NCBI RefSeq assembly: GCF_030407165.1
Contig: NZ_CP129111.1
Location: 2,666,001-2,730,000 of the forward strand
Length of the DNA: 64,000 bases
Direction of reading: 5' to 3'
Origin: Fontisubflavum oceani
GTDB taxonomy: Bacteria; Pseudomonadota; Alphaproteobacteria; Rhodobacterales; Rhodobacteraceae
This document shows positions 34,544 to 43,897 of the stretch, one piece after another. Each line of letters begins with the position of its first letter. Position 1 is the first letter of the stretch. Position numbers and translations under genes: made by a program. The notes under the pieces are model-generated. The model was not told the origin of the DNA. It searched no databases and saw only the letters and a program-made list of their open reading frames with translations.

Positions 34544-35920
34544 TCAGAAGAAATCGATAGAAACTTGCAAGAGCGTTTCCACGCCCGGTACGTCATCGGC
34601 CATCGCAAAGATCGCGATGGCGTCGCCCTCTTCAATCTTGGTCGAGCCGGATGGCCGCACGACCTTGCCGCCCTTTTGCACCGCGCCGATCAAGACGCCT
34701 TCGGGGAAGTCGATATCCCGCACCGCCTTACCCGCGATGGGCGAGGTCGACAGCACCTGCGCCTCGATCACCTCGGCCTCGGCATCGCCGATGGAATAGA
34801 CACCACGCACCCGACCGTGGCGGATATGGCGCAGGATCGAGCTGACCGTTGTGCTGCGCGGGTTCACATAAGCATCGATCCCAAGCGGGCTCATCAGCGG
34901 GACCAGCGTCGGGTCATTGACCAGCGCCACGGCCACGCGCGCGCCCGCGGTCTTCGCGCGGACTGAGGCCAGAAGGTTGGTTTTGTCATCATCCGTGACG
35001 CAGAGCACCGTGTCGGCGCGGTCGACGCCCGCCTCTTGCAGGATATCCATATCGAGACCATCGCCATGCAGCACAATCGTCCGCTCCAGCGCATCCGCGG
35101 CCCGCTCAGCATTGGCCCGGCTTATCTCGACCATTTTGGTGCGCACACGATTGGCCCCGCGTTCCAGTTTCTGCGCCACGGCCAAGCCGACATTGCCGCC
35201 GCCGATGATCACCACCCGCTCCTGGCGTTTGGCCTCTTTGCCGAAAATCTCCAGCGTCCGGTCGCTGTCCATCGCATGGGTGAAGACATAGATCTGGTCG
35301 CCGGCATAAAGCTGATCGCCGGGCTCCGGCGAGAACAGCGCGCCCTCTCGGCGGATGCCCACCACAATCGCGCGCAGCGTTGAGAAAAGCTCTGAGAGTT
35401 GCCGCAGCGGCGTGTTGAGCACTGGGCAGTCTTCATCAAGCTGAATGCCCAACATCTGTGCGTCGCCGCCCAAAAAGCTTTCGGTGTCAAAGGTGGCGGG
35501 CGAGGCCAACCGGCGAAGCGCGGCTTCGGCCACCTCTTTCTCAGGGCTGATCACCACATCGATTGGCAAGTGATCGCGGCGATACAAATCGGAGTAAATC
35601 GCGTTCAGATAGCTCTGCGCCCTCAGACGCGCGATCTTGCGGGGCACCGAAAACACCGAATGCGCCACCTGACAGGTGACCATATTCACCTCGTCTGAGA
35701 AGGTCGCCGCAATGATCATATCAGCGTCGCGCGCGCCCGCCCGGTCAAGCACATCGGGATAAGACGCATGACCGGTCAACCCCTGCACATCAAGCGTGTC
35801 CGTCGCGCGGCGCACCAGATCGGGGTTGTTATCAACCACCGTCACATCGTTGTTTTCGCCGGAAAGATGGCGCGCGATTTGCCAACCCACCTGGCCCGCG
35901 CCGCAAATGATGACCTTCAT
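34544..35920 (-). CDS. trkA: Trk system regulatory subunit TrkA
   Basis: 458-residue cytoplasmic regulator with two RCK/TrkA-N Rossmann domains (GAGQVGWQIARHLSGEN at the start and IIGGGNVGLAVAQKLERG around residue 235). Each is followed by a TrkA-C domain. It binds NAD(H)/ATP and gates TrkH, which follows directly. It belongs to the conserved ntr-trk-hfq cluster of alphaproteobacteria, but a convergent lipoprotein gene lies between it and ntrX. Confidence 0.96.
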   Translation of the reverse strand: MKVIICGAGQVGWQIARHLSGENNDVTVVDNNPDLVRRATDTLDVQGLTGHASYPDVLDRAGARDADMIIAATFSDEVNMVTCQVAHSVFSVPRKIARLRAQSYLNAIYSDLYRRDHLPIDVVISPEKEVAEAALRRLASPATFDTESFLGGDAQMLGIQLDEDCPVLNTPLRQLSELFSTLRAIVVGIRREGALFSPEPGDQLYAGDQIYVFTHAMDSDRTLEIFGKEAKRQERVVIIGGGNVGLAVAQKLERGANRVRTKMVEISRANAERAADALERTIVLHGDGLDMDILQEAGVDRADTVLCVTDDDKTNLLASVRAKTAGARVAVALVNDPTLVPLMSPLGIDAYVNPRSTTVSSILRHIRHGRVRGVYSIGDAEAEVIEAQVLSTSPIAGKAVRDIDFPEGVLIGAVQKGGKVVRPSGSTKIEEGDAIAIFAMADDVPGVETLLQVSIDFF

Positions 35921-36070
35921 GTGCCTTTGCCTTTGAGGGTCCGATCAGAGACGCTCTGCATGGCACGCCCGGCGCGTCACGTCAATTGATGCTGATCTAT
36001 GCCGCTGGTCATTGAATAACATGCCCGCCGCAGCATAAAGTTTGCGCATCATCTGAAACGGAGTGACACG

Positions 36071-36526
36071 ATGCGTTTGGCGATTGGCTTTGGTATGGTC
36101 TTGGCGCTCTCAGGCTGCTTCGCAATCGACACCTATTATGCCGAAGGGGTCAGCATCGCCACGCGAGACCGCGACATTGCGATTTGCGAACGCCAAGCGA
36201 TGCAGGACTATCCTGTTTTGCGCGACATCCGGCGCACGCCCCGGGTATTTCACCCCGGTCGCCAGGTGTGCGACAGCAATGGAAACTGCGTTTTGGAGCC
36301 GGGCTATTGGACGGGTGGTGAAACCTATACGGTTGATCTCAACCGCAACCCGCGCGCGCGTGCCGTGGTCGGCTGCATGGGCGGGCGGGGTTATACGCTT
36401 CTGTCGCTGCCGGTATGCAACCTCGACGGCCCGGTGGCCGCGTCCACGGTGATGCCGGCACTGACCTCCGAGACCTGTGTGGTCAACCGGCAGGGCATCG
36501 GCGCCTTGGTGCTGAACCCGAGCTAG
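36071..36526 (+). CDS. Hypothetical lipoprotein
   Basis: 151 residues with a lipoprotein signal (MRLAIGFGMVLALSGC, lipobox LSGC). The mature part has six further cysteines, among them ICERQ, QVCDSNGNCVLEPGYW, VVGCMGGRGY, LPVCNLDG and ETCVVN, which suggests disulphides in the periplasm. No family recognised. It is opposite in strand to its neighbours, its last 4 bp overlapping the 3' end of ntrX. Confidence 0.7.
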   Translation: MRLAIGFGMVLALSGCFAIDTYYAEGVSIATRDRDIAICERQAMQDYPVLRDIRRTPRVFHPGRQVCDSNGNCVLEPGYWTGGETYTVDLNRNPRARAVVGCMGGRGYTLLSLPVCNLDGPVAASTVMPALTSETCVVNRQGIGALVLNPS

Positions 36527-37920
36527 CTTTCTTCGACTTGGGCGACCCGCGCCCCCGACTTGTTGGTTGTCACGACGCCAAGCGATTTCAGTTTCCGGTG
36601 CAGCGCGCTCCGCTCCATGCCGACGAAACTGGCCGTGCGAGAGATATTGCCGCCAAACCGATTGATCTGTGCCATCAGGTAGTGCCGTTCAAACAACTCT
36701 CGCGCTTCGCGGAGCGGCAAAGTCGTCAACCCGGCTGACAGCGCGATATCCTCTTCTTCGGTCGGCCCGTCGCCCTGCCCCGGCAAATCGCGTGCCTCGA
36801 TCGGTCCCGTGCCATCGCCGAGGATCAGCACTCGCTCGATCACGTTTTTCAGCTGCCGCACATTCCCAGGCCAGCGCATGGTCTGCAGCATCGCCTCCGC
36901 ATCCTCGCCCAGATCGCGGAGCGGCAGCCCCTGATCCGCATTGAACTGAGCTATAAAATACTCTGCCAACAAGGGGATATCCTCGCGCCGATCTTCCAAG
37001 CTTGGAACGTCGATCGGCACGACGTTTAACCGGTGATACAGCTCCTCGCGGAAATTGCCCGCGTCGATCTCATTCTGCAGATCGCGGGTTGTTGAGGAAA
37101 TCACCCGCAGATCGACACGCACTTTGGCTGTCCCGCCGACACGGGTGAAGCTTTGATCGACCAAGACGCGCAGGATTTTCGACTGCGTCCCAAGCGGCAT
37201 ATCGGCCACTTCATCGAAATAGATCACCCCGCCATGGGCCTGTTCCAACAGGCCCTGCTCCACCCCGCGTTCACCGGACTCGCGGCCAAACAAGACCTCT
37301 TCCATATGATCTGGTTGGATCGAGGCGGAACTGACCGTCACGAAGGGCGCATCGGCCCGGTTCGACTCGCTGTGGATATAGCGCGCGGCCACTTCTTTGC
37401 CCGCGCCCGCTGGCCCGGCCAACATCACCCGACCGTTGGATTTGGTGACCTTATCAAGCTGACCTTTAAGGGCTTTGAATGCGGCGCCCTGCCCGATCAT
37501 CTCGGCCGCTTTGCCATCCTGACGACGCAAGGCGGAATTTTCCCGCCGCAGCCGCGAGGTCTCCATCGCCCGGCGGATCACGACCATCAATTGGTCGATA
37601 TTGAACGGCTTTTCGATGAAATCATACGCGCCCTGTTTGATTGCCGCGACCGCGATCTCGATATTGCCATGGCCTGAGATAATCACCACCGGCACATCCG
37701 GGTTGTCACGTTTCACATGTTTGAGAATGTCGATCCCATCCATGTTGCTGTCTTTCAGCCAAATATCGAGCACCATCAGGCCGGGCGGCTCGCCATTCAA
37801 CTCCGCCATACACTCATCGGAATTGGCGGCCATCCGGGTGGAATACCCCTCGTCTTCGAGAATATCGCAGATCAACTCGCGGATATCGCGCTCGTCATCG
37901 ACAACCAGAATATCAGACAT
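36523..37920 (-). CDS. ntrX: Nitrogen-regulation response regulator NtrX
   Basis: 465-residue NtrC-class regulator: receiver domain with Asp in LMVLDIWLKDSNMDG (residue about 54), AAA+ domain with Walker A-like AGPAGAGKEVAARYIH, Walker B VIYFDEVADMP, and a C-terminal Fis-type helix-turn-helix (GNISRTASFVGMERSALHRKL). The segment where GAFTGA should sit reads LFGRESGERGVEQG, so it probably does not activate sigma-54 polymerase. It is phosphorylated by NtrY, whose stop overlaps its ATG by one base. Confidence 0.95.
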   Translation of the reverse strand: MSDILVVDDERDIRELICDILEDEGYSTRMAANSDECMAELNGEPPGLMVLDIWLKDSNMDGIDILKHVKRDNPDVPVVIISGHGNIEIAVAAIKQGAYDFIEKPFNIDQLMVVIRRAMETSRLRRENSALRRQDGKAAEMIGQGAAFKALKGQLDKVTKSNGRVMLAGPAGAGKEVAARYIHSESNRADAPFVTVSSASIQPDHMEEVLFGRESGERGVEQGLLEQAHGGVIYFDEVADMPLGTQSKILRVLVDQSFTRVGGTAKVRVDLRVISSTTRDLQNEIDAGNFREELYHRLNVVPIDVPSLEDRREDIPLLAEYFIAQFNADQGLPLRDLGEDAEAMLQTMRWPGNVRQLKNVIERVLILGDGTGPIEARDLPGQGDGPTEEEDIALSAGLTTLPLREARELFERHYLMAQINRFGGNISRTASFVGMERSALHRKLKSLGVVTTNKSGARVAQVEES

Positions 37921-40169
37921 TATTCCTCTTCCTCTTTATCCAAATGACGCGGCAGGCTGATCTTTGCCATGGCGCCACGATGGGCGCCCTCGGCAAAGGG
38001 GTCCGCGTCCAGCAGCTCCAAAACGCCGCCATGCTCTTCGACAATCTTTTTCACTATTGGCAGGCCGAGCCCGGTGCCCTTGTCACGCGTTGTGACATAA
38101 GGCTCGAACAGTTTTGCCCGGTCCGGTGGCAAGCCGACGCCGTTATCGCTGATGGTTATCATCAGCTCTTCTTCGGTGGCGGACAGTGTCACACGCAAAC
38201 GCGGTTGATAGTCCTCGGGTGCGCCTTTTTCTATAAATGTTTCCGTGGCTTCCCCGCCATTCTTCATCAAATTCGTGAAGGCTTGACCCATCATCGTCGC
38301 ATCGACTTCCGCAACGAAAGCGCCTCCCGGAATCTCGACCTCAAACCGTACATTGGGCTGACCGGCGTTCTGCAAGGTCACAGCGTCGCGCAGCAGTTTG
38401 GCGACATCTTCGGTGCGGGTTTCCGGCTCCGGCATGCGTGCGAATTTAGAGAATTCATCAACAATGCGCCGTAAGTCATTGGTTTGGCGAATAATAACAT
38501 CGGTATATTGCTCAAGATCATCGGCATCCTTCCCCAGTTTGGGGCCGAATTTCCGCCGTACCCGCTCTGCTGAGAGCTGGATCGGGGTCAGCGGGTTTTT
38601 GATCTCATGCGCGATCCGTCGCGCGACATCGCCCCAAGCCGCCATCCGTTGCGCGCTGACCAGATCGGTCACATCATCAAAGGCCACCACATAGCCTTCC
38701 AGCGCGCCGTCGGTGTTGCGCCGTGTTGCCATTCTGACCAGCAAGCTCTCAAGTTTGCCGCCTCGGGCCAGTTTGATTTCTTCTTGGATTGCCTCCCCAC
38801 CCCGGTCTTGAAGTCGGCGTAACAGATCAGCAAATTCCGGCACCGCGATGGACAGGGTCAGCCCATGATCGCGTTGTTCTACCATGTCCAAGAGCCGCAG
38901 GGCCGAGCGATTCATGAAATCAACCCGGCCTTGCGCGTCGAGTCCGATGACACCCGCGGTGACCGATGACAGCACGCTATCAAACAACCGGCGGCTTTCC
39001 TCGGTTGCGCTATTCTGCTCAACCAGTGTATCGCGCTGCCCCTTGAGCTGCCGGGTCATCTGGTTGAACAGCCGCCCCAACATCGCGATCTCATCGTCGC
39101 CGCGTTCCTCAACCACGCGGACATCCAAATCGCCCTGTCCAACCCGTTGCGCAGCGCTGGCTAGCCGCCCGACGGGGCGTGATAATCGCTCCGCGAACCA
39201 TAGCCCAAGCCAGATGGCCGCAAGAATGATAATCAACGCAAAGCCCAGATACAGCAGGCCAAATCCGAACAAGACCCGGCCCCGCTCACTCTCCAACTGG
39301 CGATAAAGCTGCACGGTCTGTTGCGTATCATCGAGAAGCGAAATGATCTGCCCGTCGACCTCACGGCTCACATAGAGATAGCGATCGACAAACGCGGTAA
39401 GTCGCAGAAGCGCGCGAAATTCATTGACGGTTCGGTCTTCGATAATGACCAACTCGCCATCGGCCGCGCGGGCCAGATCATCCGGGTTCGGCTGCTCAAA
39501 ATCGAACAGGTAACTGCGCTCGCCGCGCACCCTTAATTCGCCGCCGCCATCGACAATGAAGGCCTCGCGCAGCCCGCGCTGGATGCGCGATTGCCCCTGA
39601 CGCAGAAACTGACCCAATGTGCCATCCGACATGAACGGCGTCGCCTGCCGGTTGAGGTTCAGATACGCGGCCAGCGCGACCGCATCGGCGGCCAGGTCAT
39701 CCCGATGTTCCTGCTGATACGCTTCGGCCGCATCGACAGAATTGCCAAGCGCGGAGGACACGCGCTCCGAGAACCACCCCTCAAGCCCCATATTCACCGT
39801 GATCGTTGCAAAGACTGCGACCAGAATGGTCGGTGATAAGGCCACCAGTGCAAAAACTCCGGTCAGCCGCAAATGCAGCCGTGACCCGGCAGAGCGTGCC
39901 CGGCGCGCAGCCACCATCCGGGCGACCTGGCGCGAGACAAGCGCCGCGACGACCAAGATATAGACCATATTGGCCAGAAGGATCAGGCGTAGCGCGGGGG
40001 AATCGGCGACCTCGCCCAACGGGCCCAAAACCAAGAAGGTGGCGAGCGCTAGAACGGGCCCCAAAATCACCAACCCAAGCGTACCCGCACTGCGCAGCCG
40101 ACGGCGCTGGCGCAGGTCTAACAGCCTGGTGATGGGGGATTTTGCCGCCCCATTCGCGGGTAACCGCAC
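37920..40169 (-). CDS. ntrY: Sensor histidine kinase NtrY
   Basis: 749-residue membrane kinase: two hydrophobic segments at about residues 28-90, a third near 105, a long periplasmic part, another segment (YLGFALIIILAAIWLGLWF), then HAMP, PAS, H-box RRIAHEIKNPLTPIQL and ATPase N/G boxes (NLMKNGGEA, DNGVGLP, GTGLGLPIVKKIV). With NtrX it responds to nitrogen and redox/envelope state in alphaproteobacteria. The gap to ntrC is about 100 bp. Confidence 0.95.
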   Translation of the reverse strand: MRLPANGAAKSPITRLLDLRQRRRLRSAGTLGLVILGPVLALATFLVLGPLGEVADSPALRLILLANMVYILVVAALVSRQVARMVAARRARSAGSRLHLRLTGVFALVALSPTILVAVFATITVNMGLEGWFSERVSSALGNSVDAAEAYQQEHRDDLAADAVALAAYLNLNRQATPFMSDGTLGQFLRQGQSRIQRGLREAFIVDGGGELRVRGERSYLFDFEQPNPDDLARAADGELVIIEDRTVNEFRALLRLTAFVDRYLYVSREVDGQIISLLDDTQQTVQLYRQLESERGRVLFGFGLLYLGFALIIILAAIWLGLWFAERLSRPVGRLASAAQRVGQGDLDVRVVEERGDDEIAMLGRLFNQMTRQLKGQRDTLVEQNSATEESRRLFDSVLSSVTAGVIGLDAQGRVDFMNRSALRLLDMVEQRDHGLTLSIAVPEFADLLRRLQDRGGEAIQEEIKLARGGKLESLLVRMATRRNTDGALEGYVVAFDDVTDLVSAQRMAAWGDVARRIAHEIKNPLTPIQLSAERVRRKFGPKLGKDADDLEQYTDVIIRQTNDLRRIVDEFSKFARMPEPETRTEDVAKLLRDAVTLQNAGQPNVRFEVEIPGGAFVAEVDATMMGQAFTNLMKNGGEATETFIEKGAPEDYQPRLRVTLSATEEELMITISDNGVGLPPDRAKLFEPYVTTRDKGTGLGLPIVKKIVEEHGGVLELLDADPFAEGAHRGAMAKISLPRHLDKEEEE

Positions 40170-40270
40170 CGCTCAAGCCCCCTTTATCTGGGGCCAAAAC
40201 ATCGCCCCGCCGCTAAACCTTGAAATCCCGGGCGCGGATGTTTCCCTTTCGCCACGGCACTGTTGCGGTT

Positions 40271-41641
40271 TTACATCAACTTGCGGCGGCGTGTCACGCG
40301 AATATCCAGGTCAGTGATCTTCTTTCTGAGCGTATTGCGATTGATGCCGAGCAGATCGGCACATTTCGCCTGATTTCCGCCGGTCGCCTCCAGCGCAATC
40401 TCGATCAACGGCGCCTCGACCTCGCGCAAAATCCGGGTGTAGAGACCGGGCGGCGGCAAGACCCCACCATGCAAATCGAAATAGCGCCGCAAATGTTTGG
40501 CGACCGAGGCTGAGAGCTTGTCGCCCTCGCCGCCACCCATGAGCGGCTCAATGGCGGGCTGGTTGCCCAAAACCGCCTCGACCTCGGCTTTGGTGATCTC
40601 TTCGGCTTGGCTCGTGATCGTCAATCGGCGAATGCAGTTTTCAAGCTGCCGCACATTTCCGGGCCAGGAATAAGCACGCACCAAATCCACCGCATCCGGG
40701 GCCAGGCGACGAACCGGCCCGCCCTCTCGTTCCGCCCGGGTCAGGAAATGCGTGACCAGAAGTGGAATATCCTCCACCCGCTCCCGCAAACTGGGCACCG
40801 TGATCGTGACGCCGCCGAGGCGATAGAACAGATCTTGGCGAAACGCGCCGCTCTCCATCTTCTCCATCAGGTCTTTTTGGCTCGTGGCCATCACCCGCGG
40901 CGCGCCATCGCCCATCGCGTCGAGCATGCGCACGATCTTGGCCTGTGCCTCTTCGTTAAGATCGCCGACTTCATCGAACAAGATCGACCCGCCGCGCGCC
41001 CTGGCCAAGATAGATGACGGGCCATCCATGCCTTCGAGATCCGCCGCCGCCGCGACGACAAATGGTAGGGTTCGCCGGTCTGAGAAATCATGGATCGCGC
41101 GGGCAATCAGGCTTTTGCCCGTGCCGCTTTCGCCGGTGATCAAGACCGGCAATTCGGTGTTCATCACGCGCGCGACGAGCCGATAAAGCGCCTGCATCAC
41201 CGCCGTCCGCCCGACCAAAGGCAAGTCGTCTTGCCCGCCGGTCGGCGCTTCGGCTGGCTTTGCCGCGGGTGCGCGGCGCTTCTGGTCCAACGCGCGCGCC
41301 GCGCGTTTCATCAGATCCGGCAAGTCGAAGGGTTTCGGCAGATAATCATAGGCCTCGGCCTCGGTCGCCTGGATCGCAGTCATGATTGTGTTCTGCGCCG
41401 AGATGATGATCACCGGCAGGCCCGGCCGCTGCTCGGTGATCTGCGGCAGCGTGTCCAACCCATTGCCATCGGGCATCATCACATCCGAGATCACCAGATC
41501 GCCTTTGCCCTCGTCGACCCATCGCATGAGCGTCATCAAGCTGGACGTCGCATGGACCTTGCACCCGGCGCGCGTCAACGCCTGCGTCAACACGGTGCGG
41601 ATGGTGCGATCATCATCGGCGACAAGAACGGTGCCGTCCAT
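40271..41641 (-). CDS. ntrC: Nitrogen-regulation protein NtrC (lacking the GAFTGA loop)
   Basis: 456 residues: receiver domain with phosphoacceptor Asp in LVISDVMMPDGNGLD, AAA+ domain with Walker A GESGTGKSLIARAIH and Walker B SILFDEVGDLN, and Fis-type helix-turn-helix near the end (GGNQAKCADLLGINRNTLRKKI). Between the Walker boxes the GAFTGA sigma-54 contact loop is missing (the sequence goes from ADLEGMDGPSSIL to ARARGGS). This is the known state of Rhodobacter capsulatus NtrC, which works with the housekeeping sigma factor. It follows ntrB by 21 bp. Confidence 0.95.
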   Translation of the reverse strand: MDGTVLVADDDRTIRTVLTQALTRAGCKVHATSSLMTLMRWVDEGKGDLVISDVMMPDGNGLDTLPQITEQRPGLPVIIISAQNTIMTAIQATEAEAYDYLPKPFDLPDLMKRAARALDQKRRAPAAKPAEAPTGGQDDLPLVGRTAVMQALYRLVARVMNTELPVLITGESGTGKSLIARAIHDFSDRRTLPFVVAAAADLEGMDGPSSILARARGGSILFDEVGDLNEEAQAKIVRMLDAMGDGAPRVMATSQKDLMEKMESGAFRQDLFYRLGGVTITVPSLRERVEDIPLLVTHFLTRAEREGGPVRRLAPDAVDLVRAYSWPGNVRQLENCIRRLTITSQAEEITKAEVEAVLGNQPAIEPLMGGGEGDKLSASVAKHLRRYFDLHGGVLPPPGLYTRILREVEAPLIEIALEATGGNQAKCADLLGINRNTLRKKITDLDIRVTRRRKLM

Positions 41642-41662
41642 TTCGTTACTCTCCTGCGGGGG

Positions 41663-42733
41663 TCATGGGGCGCTGTCTTTCGGCGCAATGGGAAGGGACA
41701 CGCGAAACACGGTGCGGCCGGGAACCGACTCCACCGCGATCCAGCCATCGTGATCGGCAATGATTTTGGAGACCAGAGCCAGGCCAAGCCCAGTGCCGTT
41801 TTCTCGGCCCGATACGAACGGTTCAAAGATATCCGCAGCGACGGCCTCCGGAATGCCTGGGCCGTCATCAATAATCTCGATCTGTAAGGGCACGGCCCCG
41901 CCAGAGCCATCTTTACGCCGAACCTTCAGGCTCAGTTCATAAAAGCTACGCAGTTTTAGCGTGCCGCCAGACTTGCACGCTTGCGCCGCGTTTTTAAGAA
42001 GGTTCTGAAAGACTTGCTGAAGTTGGTCCGGGTCCGCCCAGGCCGGCGGAAGCGACGGATCATACTCATCTTCCAGCGTCATATGCGCCGCGAACCCAAC
42101 CATTGCCGATTTGCGTGCCCGGTCGAGCACATCATGGATATTCACGGGCCTGCGGTTGGGTGGACTGAGGTTGCCGAACTCCTCCACCTGGTCGAGCAGC
42201 TTCAAGATACGCCGCGTCTCGGCCACGATCAGATCGGTCAATTCCCGGTCTTCGCCGGTCGTGTGCATCGAGATCAGTTGTGCGGCCCCGGTTATCCCCG
42301 CCAGCGGATTCTTGATCTCATGGGCCAGCATCTCGGCCATGCCGATGGCCGATTTCGCCGCGGATTTCGACGACATCGCGCGGTCAAGCCGCCCCGCCAG
42401 CTCGCGGCTTTCCAGAAGCACCAGCACATGATCCGGACGGTCAACCAGAGGCGCGATTTGTACGTCGCAATTAACCGGCTTCTTGCTGCCGGTTCCGACA
42501 TCGACCGTATTCACAAAAAGCGGCGCCTGGCCGCTTCGGACCCGCGCAAAGGCGTCTTCCAAGGGCGCATCGACAAAGATCTTGTCCCAGACCGGGTGGC
42601 CCTTGAGGTTCTTCCGCGACGTATTGAGAAAGCTTTCGGCGGCCGGGTTCACGTCCCCGATCTGATCGTCGGCGTCCAAAATCAAAGCCGGGATCGGAAG
42701 GGATGCCCAAAGCGAATTGGTCCAGGCGGTCAT
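41663..42733 (-). CDS. ntrB: Nitrogen-regulation histidine kinase NtrB
   Basis: 356-residue soluble kinase/phosphatase that phosphorylates NtrC under nitrogen limitation and is controlled by PII. It has an N-terminal PAS domain (PIPALILDADDQIGDVNPAAESF), H-box EMLAHEIKNPLAGITGAAQLI, N box NLLKNAAQA, and G boxes DDGPGIP and GTGLGLALVSKI. The ATG at 42733 overlaps the dusB stop by 4 bp, the classical nifR3-ntrB-ntrC arrangement; the longer in-frame extension to 42859 is inside dusB. Confidence 0.96.
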   Translation of the reverse strand: MTAWTNSLWASLPIPALILDADDQIGDVNPAAESFLNTSRKNLKGHPVWDKIFVDAPLEDAFARVRSGQAPLFVNTVDVGTGSKKPVNCDVQIAPLVDRPDHVLVLLESRELAGRLDRAMSSKSAAKSAIGMAEMLAHEIKNPLAGITGAAQLISMHTTGEDRELTDLIVAETRRILKLLDQVEEFGNLSPPNRRPVNIHDVLDRARKSAMVGFAAHMTLEDEYDPSLPPAWADPDQLQQVFQNLLKNAAQACKSGGTLKLRSFYELSLKVRRKDGSGGAVPLQIEIIDDGPGIPEAVAADIFEPFVSGRENGTGLGLALVSKIIADHDGWIAVESVPGRTVFRVSLPIAPKDSAP

Positions 42734-43716
42734 GCGGCCTGCCTCGCGGGGTCCGACAGCATCACCTCGGGCAAGCGCGCAATCACATCGCTTGGGTCCT
42801 GCGCCGTCAAGATGGACCGGCGCAAGGGGGTCGATGTCTCGACCCCGTCCATATACCAACCGAGATGTTTTCGTGCGACGCGCAGGCCCAGATCAATGCC
42901 ATAGAACCGCAGCATTTCGTCATAATGGCCAAGCACCATATCAACCAAATCCGCGCCCCGCGGGATCGTTGGCGCGGCGTTACCAAACAGTTCAGCACCG
43001 ATCAGCGCCAATTGCCAAGGTCGTCCTTGCGCGCCACGGCCCACCATCACGCCATCGGCCCCGGAGGCCGCCAGCGCCGTCCGCGCCGTGGCGCTGTCCA
43101 GAATGTCGCCATTGGCAATCACCGGGATCGAGACGGCATCTTTCACCGCGCGGATTGCGGCCCAATCTGCCTCGCCTTTGTAAAACTGGCACCGGGTGCG
43201 ACCATGGATCGTGATCATCTGAATGCCAGCGGCCTCGGCGCGCCGCGCCAGTTCCGGCGCATTCAGACACTCATCGTCCCAACCCAAGCGGGTTTTGAGC
43301 GTGACCGGAACCTCGACGGCACCGACCACCGCCTCGATCAACCCAACCGCATGATCCAAATCGCGCATCAATGCGGACCCGGAATAGCCATTCACCACTT
43401 TCTTGGCCGGGCATCCCATATTGATATCGATGATCTGCGCACCCTGCCCCTCGGCAATCCGCGCCGCCTCCGCCATCCAAAAGGCCTCACGACCGGCCAG
43501 TTGCACGGCGGTATTGGCCTGACCAAAGCCAAGCTCGGCCCGCGCCCGAACGCTGGCCTTTGCCTCGACCATCTCTTGGCTCGCGACCATTTCCGAGACC
43601 ACAAGCCCGGCCCCAAAACGTTGGACCAAATTGCGAAATGGCAGGTCTGTGATCCCGGCCAAAGGGGCCAAGATTACCGGGGGGCACAATGCCCGGCCTG
43701 CCAGGGAAACGGTCAA
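42730..43716 (-). CDS. dusB: tRNA-dihydrouridine synthase DusB (NifR3)
   Basis: 328-residue flavoprotein that reduces uridines in tRNA. It has APLAGITDLPFRNLV, DINMGCPAKKVV with the catalytic Cys, HGRTRCQFYKGEADW, and IANGDILD followed by GADGVMVGRGAQGRPW. I place the start at a TTG at 43716 (MTVSLAGRAL) because AAGGA lies 8 bases upstream. The in-frame extension to 43782 is possible but not homologous. The stop overlaps ntrB. It is divergent from ispDF, a conserved alphaproteobacterial arrangement. Confidence 0.94.
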   Translation of the reverse strand: MTVSLAGRALCPPVILAPLAGITDLPFRNLVQRFGAGLVVSEMVASQEMVEAKASVRARAELGFGQANTAVQLAGREAFWMAEAARIAEGQGAQIIDINMGCPAKKVVNGYSGSALMRDLDHAVGLIEAVVGAVEVPVTLKTRLGWDDECLNAPELARRAEAAGIQMITIHGRTRCQFYKGEADWAAIRAVKDAVSIPVIANGDILDSATARTALAASGADGVMVGRGAQGRPWQLALIGAELFGNAAPTIPRGADLVDMVLGHYDEMLRFYGIDLGLRVARKHLGWYMDGVETSTPLRRSILTAQDPSDVIARLPEVMLSDPARQAA

Positions 43717-43897
43717 ATGCTCAATCCTTGTGCAATCAGCTTCTGAAATAGGGCGACCTCGCCGCGAGGGCAAAGAAAACACTGCGGCTTTGCCATAGCT
43801 TGCCGATACCTGCCTAAAAATTAGGCATTGCGCCGCAGGATTGGCCAGCGTGGTTACGAATATTGTATCGCAGAGGCTTTCGCCCTATCAGACCTGC

